In this document: positions 62,395 to 64,000 of the stretch, one piece after another
Position numbering within the stretch: position 1 is the first letter of the stretch
How the letters are laid out: each line of letters starts with the position of its first letter
Origin: Fabrea salina
Lineage: Eukaryota > Ciliophora > Heterotrichea > Heterotrichida > Fabreidae
Direction: 5' to 3'
Assembly: GCA_022984795.1 (NCBI GenBank)
Contig: JALIHJ010000021.1
Coordinates: 1 to 64,000 of the forward strand
Length of the DNA stretch: 64,000 nucleotides
Position numbers and translations under genes: made by a program
The notes under the pieces: model-generated
Told to the model about the DNA's origin: nothing
Databases searched by the model: none
The model's input: the letters and a program-made list of their open reading frames with translations, nothing else

Positions 62395-62643
62395 TCAAGC
62401 AAAGGAAATGAAGTCGTAGACCTCACTTGCGTTTTTAGCAGCTGACCTGTTAGTTCTGGGTCTGGTGGCGGTTTTTTTGGACTTGTTGTTAGGTTTCTTT
62501 TTAGAACTTTGGAGGTTACTACTTGAGTAAGCAACTCCAGAGGGCCCAGGCACTGCTTGGCTTCTGTTTTCAAAGGGGACCATGTTTACAGCTGGAATTT
62601 CCACAAATATATTGCGCAAAGCATCGTGGGATCTTTCTTCCAT
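62395..62643 (-). CDS. Small basic protein, function unknown
   Basis: An 82-aa protein, basic in its C-terminal half (SKKKPNNKSKKTATRPRTNR), with a short end block ASEVYDFISFA. The frame is open slightly further upstream but then enters the divergent gene, so the ATG before EERSHDALRN is used. The stop is TGA. No family recognised; the product is supported by its open frame and tight, consistent spacing to both neighbours rather than by homology. Confidence 0.5.
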   Translation of the reverse strand: MEERSHDALRNIFVEIPAVNMVPFENRSQAVPGPSGVAYSSSNLQSSKKKPNNKSKKTATRPRTNRSAAKNASEVYDFISFA

Positions 62644-62655
62644 AATATTTAAAAA
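62644..62655. promoter_or_regulatory. 12-bp space between two divergent start codons
   Basis: AATATTTAAAAA is all that separates the ATG of the small basic protein (minus) from the ATG of the MGC protein (plus). If both are expressed, their 5' UTRs total at most 12 nt or the transcripts overlap. It contains a palindromic AATATT. Confidence 0.5.
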
Positions 62656-63693
62656 ATGGGCTGTGAACTTAGCCATTGCGATAATTCAAACGAGATGCAG
62701 CTTACAGGCAGCTTAGGAGACTCCAATACTTTGGTGTCGAGTCTCAACAACTCTTACTACTCAACTAAGCCTTCGCTCAACACTGCTACTAAACAAAAAA
62801 AACTCTTAGAGTTTTCTTCAGACCAGTTTTTCAAAGCTAAGTCTTATGTGCGCAAGTTCCTCAGGGACTCTGAGCATTTTTCACAACTTAACGAGATTCT
62901 GGACATTTGGCAAGAAAGGGTTTACGAACCCCTCCAGAACACAGTCATGCTTCCTGCAGACCTGAACATAAAACTCACTACTTACAGTGAGTCTTCTTCA
63001 GTGACTTTGTATTTGGAAGTTGACGGAGTCCGCAAGTTCAGTTTCATCCAGGACTTTTGCGAAGAAGTTTCTAGACTTGACTCAAGGTTCAGACTGCTTC
63101 CTAAGTTCGAAATGAACTCAAGGTTTCTTTTGTCGTTGACTCCTTTGACTACTTGTTTTTACATTACTTTAGGAGAAGAAGTTGACTGTGGCATAGGCAT
63201 CAACAAACCCCTAGACAAAAGACAGTTGGCTGAGTTCCTGCACGAGTCCCAAGAGAGACCTAACATTTCTAAGTGGTGCTACTCAGTTAACTCGCCTATC
63301 CCGGTTAACTTTTTTTACTCGGTAGTTTCTACCTTGCAGTCAGTAACTTTTTACTTCTTCGAAGAAGAAAAACTCCAAAACTTCAACAAAGGCTTTTCAA
63401 TGTTTGAGTACTTCGGAGCACCTGTAAATGCCCAACTCCAACAGTTAATCAAAACAGCCAACTGCGAAGAAGTAAGGTGCTCCTTGAGTTTCAACCAAAA
63501 CTCCGTTAAGACAATGGTCATGCAAGTCAGAGACATTCCTTTGCAACGCTCTTTGCAAATTGGTGACAACTTAGACACTCCTTTCTACGCTCACAGGTGG
63601 ACGACTCAGTCTAAGTTACTTGGACAAAAAAGCGAAACGGGCCTTGTGCTGTCCAGTGCTGGATTTTCCATCCTTAAAATTGCTGTAATTTAA
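62656..63693 (+). CDS. Putative N-myristoylated protein, function unknown
   Basis: A 345-aa soluble protein starting MGCELSHC: Gly2 with Ser6 fits N-myristoylation and Cys3 a neighbouring palmitoylation, so it is probably membrane-anchored on the cytosolic face. After a Ser/Thr-rich stretch the body (about 60-345) is a mixed alpha/beta fold (SVTLYLEVDGVRKFSFIQDF, FLLSLTPLTTCFYITLGEEV, FSMFEYFGAPVNAQLQQLIK). No family recognised. The window also holds a DHHC enzyme, but no link between the two is shown. The next gene starts 2 bp after its stop (TAATAATG). Confidence 0.7.
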   Translation: MGCELSHCDNSNEMQLTGSLGDSNTLVSSLNNSYYSTKPSLNTATKQKKLLEFSSDQFFKAKSYVRKFLRDSEHFSQLNEILDIWQERVYEPLQNTVMLPADLNIKLTTYSESSSVTLYLEVDGVRKFSFIQDFCEEVSRLDSRFRLLPKFEMNSRFLLSLTPLTTCFYITLGEEVDCGIGINKPLDKRQLAEFLHESQERPNISKWCYSVNSPIPVNFFYSVVSTLQSVTFYFFEEEKLQNFNKGFSMFEYFGAPVNAQLQQLIKTANCEEVRCSLSFNQNSVKTMVMQVRDIPLQRSLQIGDNLDTPFYAHRWTTQSKLLGQKSETGLVLSSAGFSILKIAVI

Positions 63694-63695
63694 TA

Positions 63696-64000
63696 ATGAG
63701 TTTTGCGCCTAAAAAAGTAAGTAAGCCTCCGGTTAAAAAGCCTGACTCTAAGAAACTCCCTCCAAAAGCCCCTGAAGAACTGCTTGAACAAAGGATTTCA
63801 ATGATTGAACAAGTCGTCAGTAACATCCAGGCCCAAAAAAACCACTTCCAACCCTTAAAGAACTTAGAAACCAAAGTAGACGAGTTGAAAGCTTTGGACC
63901 AAGACTCCAAGATTTACTCACAGTCGTTTTTAGAAACAGAAAAGAAAATCAACCTTCAAAAAGAGCAAGTGGAAAGCTTGATTTCCCAAACTTTTGAACT
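63696..64000 (+). CDS. Coiled-coil protein, cut by the right edge
   Basis: An ATG directly after TAATA opens a frame that is still open at 64000 (about 101 residues). The N-terminus is basic and Pro-rich (FAPKKVSKPPVKKPDSKKLP), then coiled coil (LLEQRISMIEQVVSNIQAQ and TKVDELKALDQDSKIYSQSF). The layout recalls small axonemal proteins, but the visible part is too short to assign. Confidence 0.65.
   Translation, partial: MSFAPKKVSKPPVKKPDSKKLPPKAPEELLEQRISMIEQVVSNIQAQKNHFQPLKNLETKVDELKALDQDSKIYSQSFLETEKKINLQKEQVESLISQTFE

Noticed and set aside
1-64000. tRNA, rRNA, CRISPR arrays, telomeric repeats
   Set aside because: Looked for on both strands and none recognised; the gaps are too short for most, and neither end carries telomere-like repeats.

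Overview
The window is nuclear DNA of a ciliate, most likely a heterotrich (the Stentor/Blepharisma/Fabrea side of the ciliates) that uses the standard genetic code. Evidence seen directly: (i) about 40 long, almost intronless genes packed at 2-90 bp spacing; (ii) one unambiguous 15-nt GT-AG intron in the DHHC palmitoyltransferase gene, a length I know as the hallmark of heterotrich introns; (iii) all three stops terminate genes (29 TAA, 8 TAG, 2 TGA by my count over intact genes); (iv) an alveolate-type guanylyl cyclase fused to a P4-ATPase-like module; (v) many ciliary and basal-body genes (axonemal p28 light chain, DRC4/GAS8, CFAP96-like, SAS-4/CPAP G-box protein, STPGR-repeat protein). The genus cannot be fixed from this sequence. 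I have not computed base composition, but it does not look extremely AT-rich.

Layout. 1-5.2 kb is the decayed, low-density part: a P4-ATPase-like paralogue of the guanylyl cyclase whose homology runs on in broken frames to the left edge, two different LINE 3' ends, and a B-box/WD40 pseudogene. 5.2-24.3 kb is dense: an ABCC transporter, UDP-GlcNAc pyrophosphorylase, a RING protein, a UDP-glycosyltransferase, CapZ alpha, a YTH m6A reader, a DDB1/CPSF-A-like propeller, two coiled-coil proteins, an ACSS3-like acyl-CoA synthetase, SFT2, a two-TM protein, TMEM147, a small basic protein, p28 and a C2H2 zinc-finger gene. 24.3-37.2 kb holds two giant genes (the 1901-aa guanylyl cyclase and a 2034-aa secreted, probably GPI-anchored protein), two small retroposon insertions with target-site duplications, and a second zinc-finger gene. 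37.2-64 kb is dense again: topoisomerase III, CFAP96-like, an NlpC/LRAT/PPPDE-like protein, the DHHC enzyme, Canopy, a coiled-coil protein, beta-adaptin, DRC4, a second ABCC transporter, an MFS transporter, PI4-kinase beta, SAS-4/CPAP, NAA35, several unknown proteins, a CTD-type phosphatase, an STPGR protein, a putatively myristoylated protein, and a coiled-coil gene cut by the right edge.

The genes are not one pathway. Themes that recur are cilium and basal body, membrane trafficking and lipid signalling (beta-adaptin, PI4KB, SFT2, DHHC, TMEM147, Canopy), cGMP signalling, and transport. The most unusual property is architectural: divergent start codons as close as 12 bp, convergent genes sharing bases of their stop codons, and same-strand neighbours joined as TAATAATG. 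Promoters and 3' ends must therefore lie within, or overlap, neighbouring coding regions.
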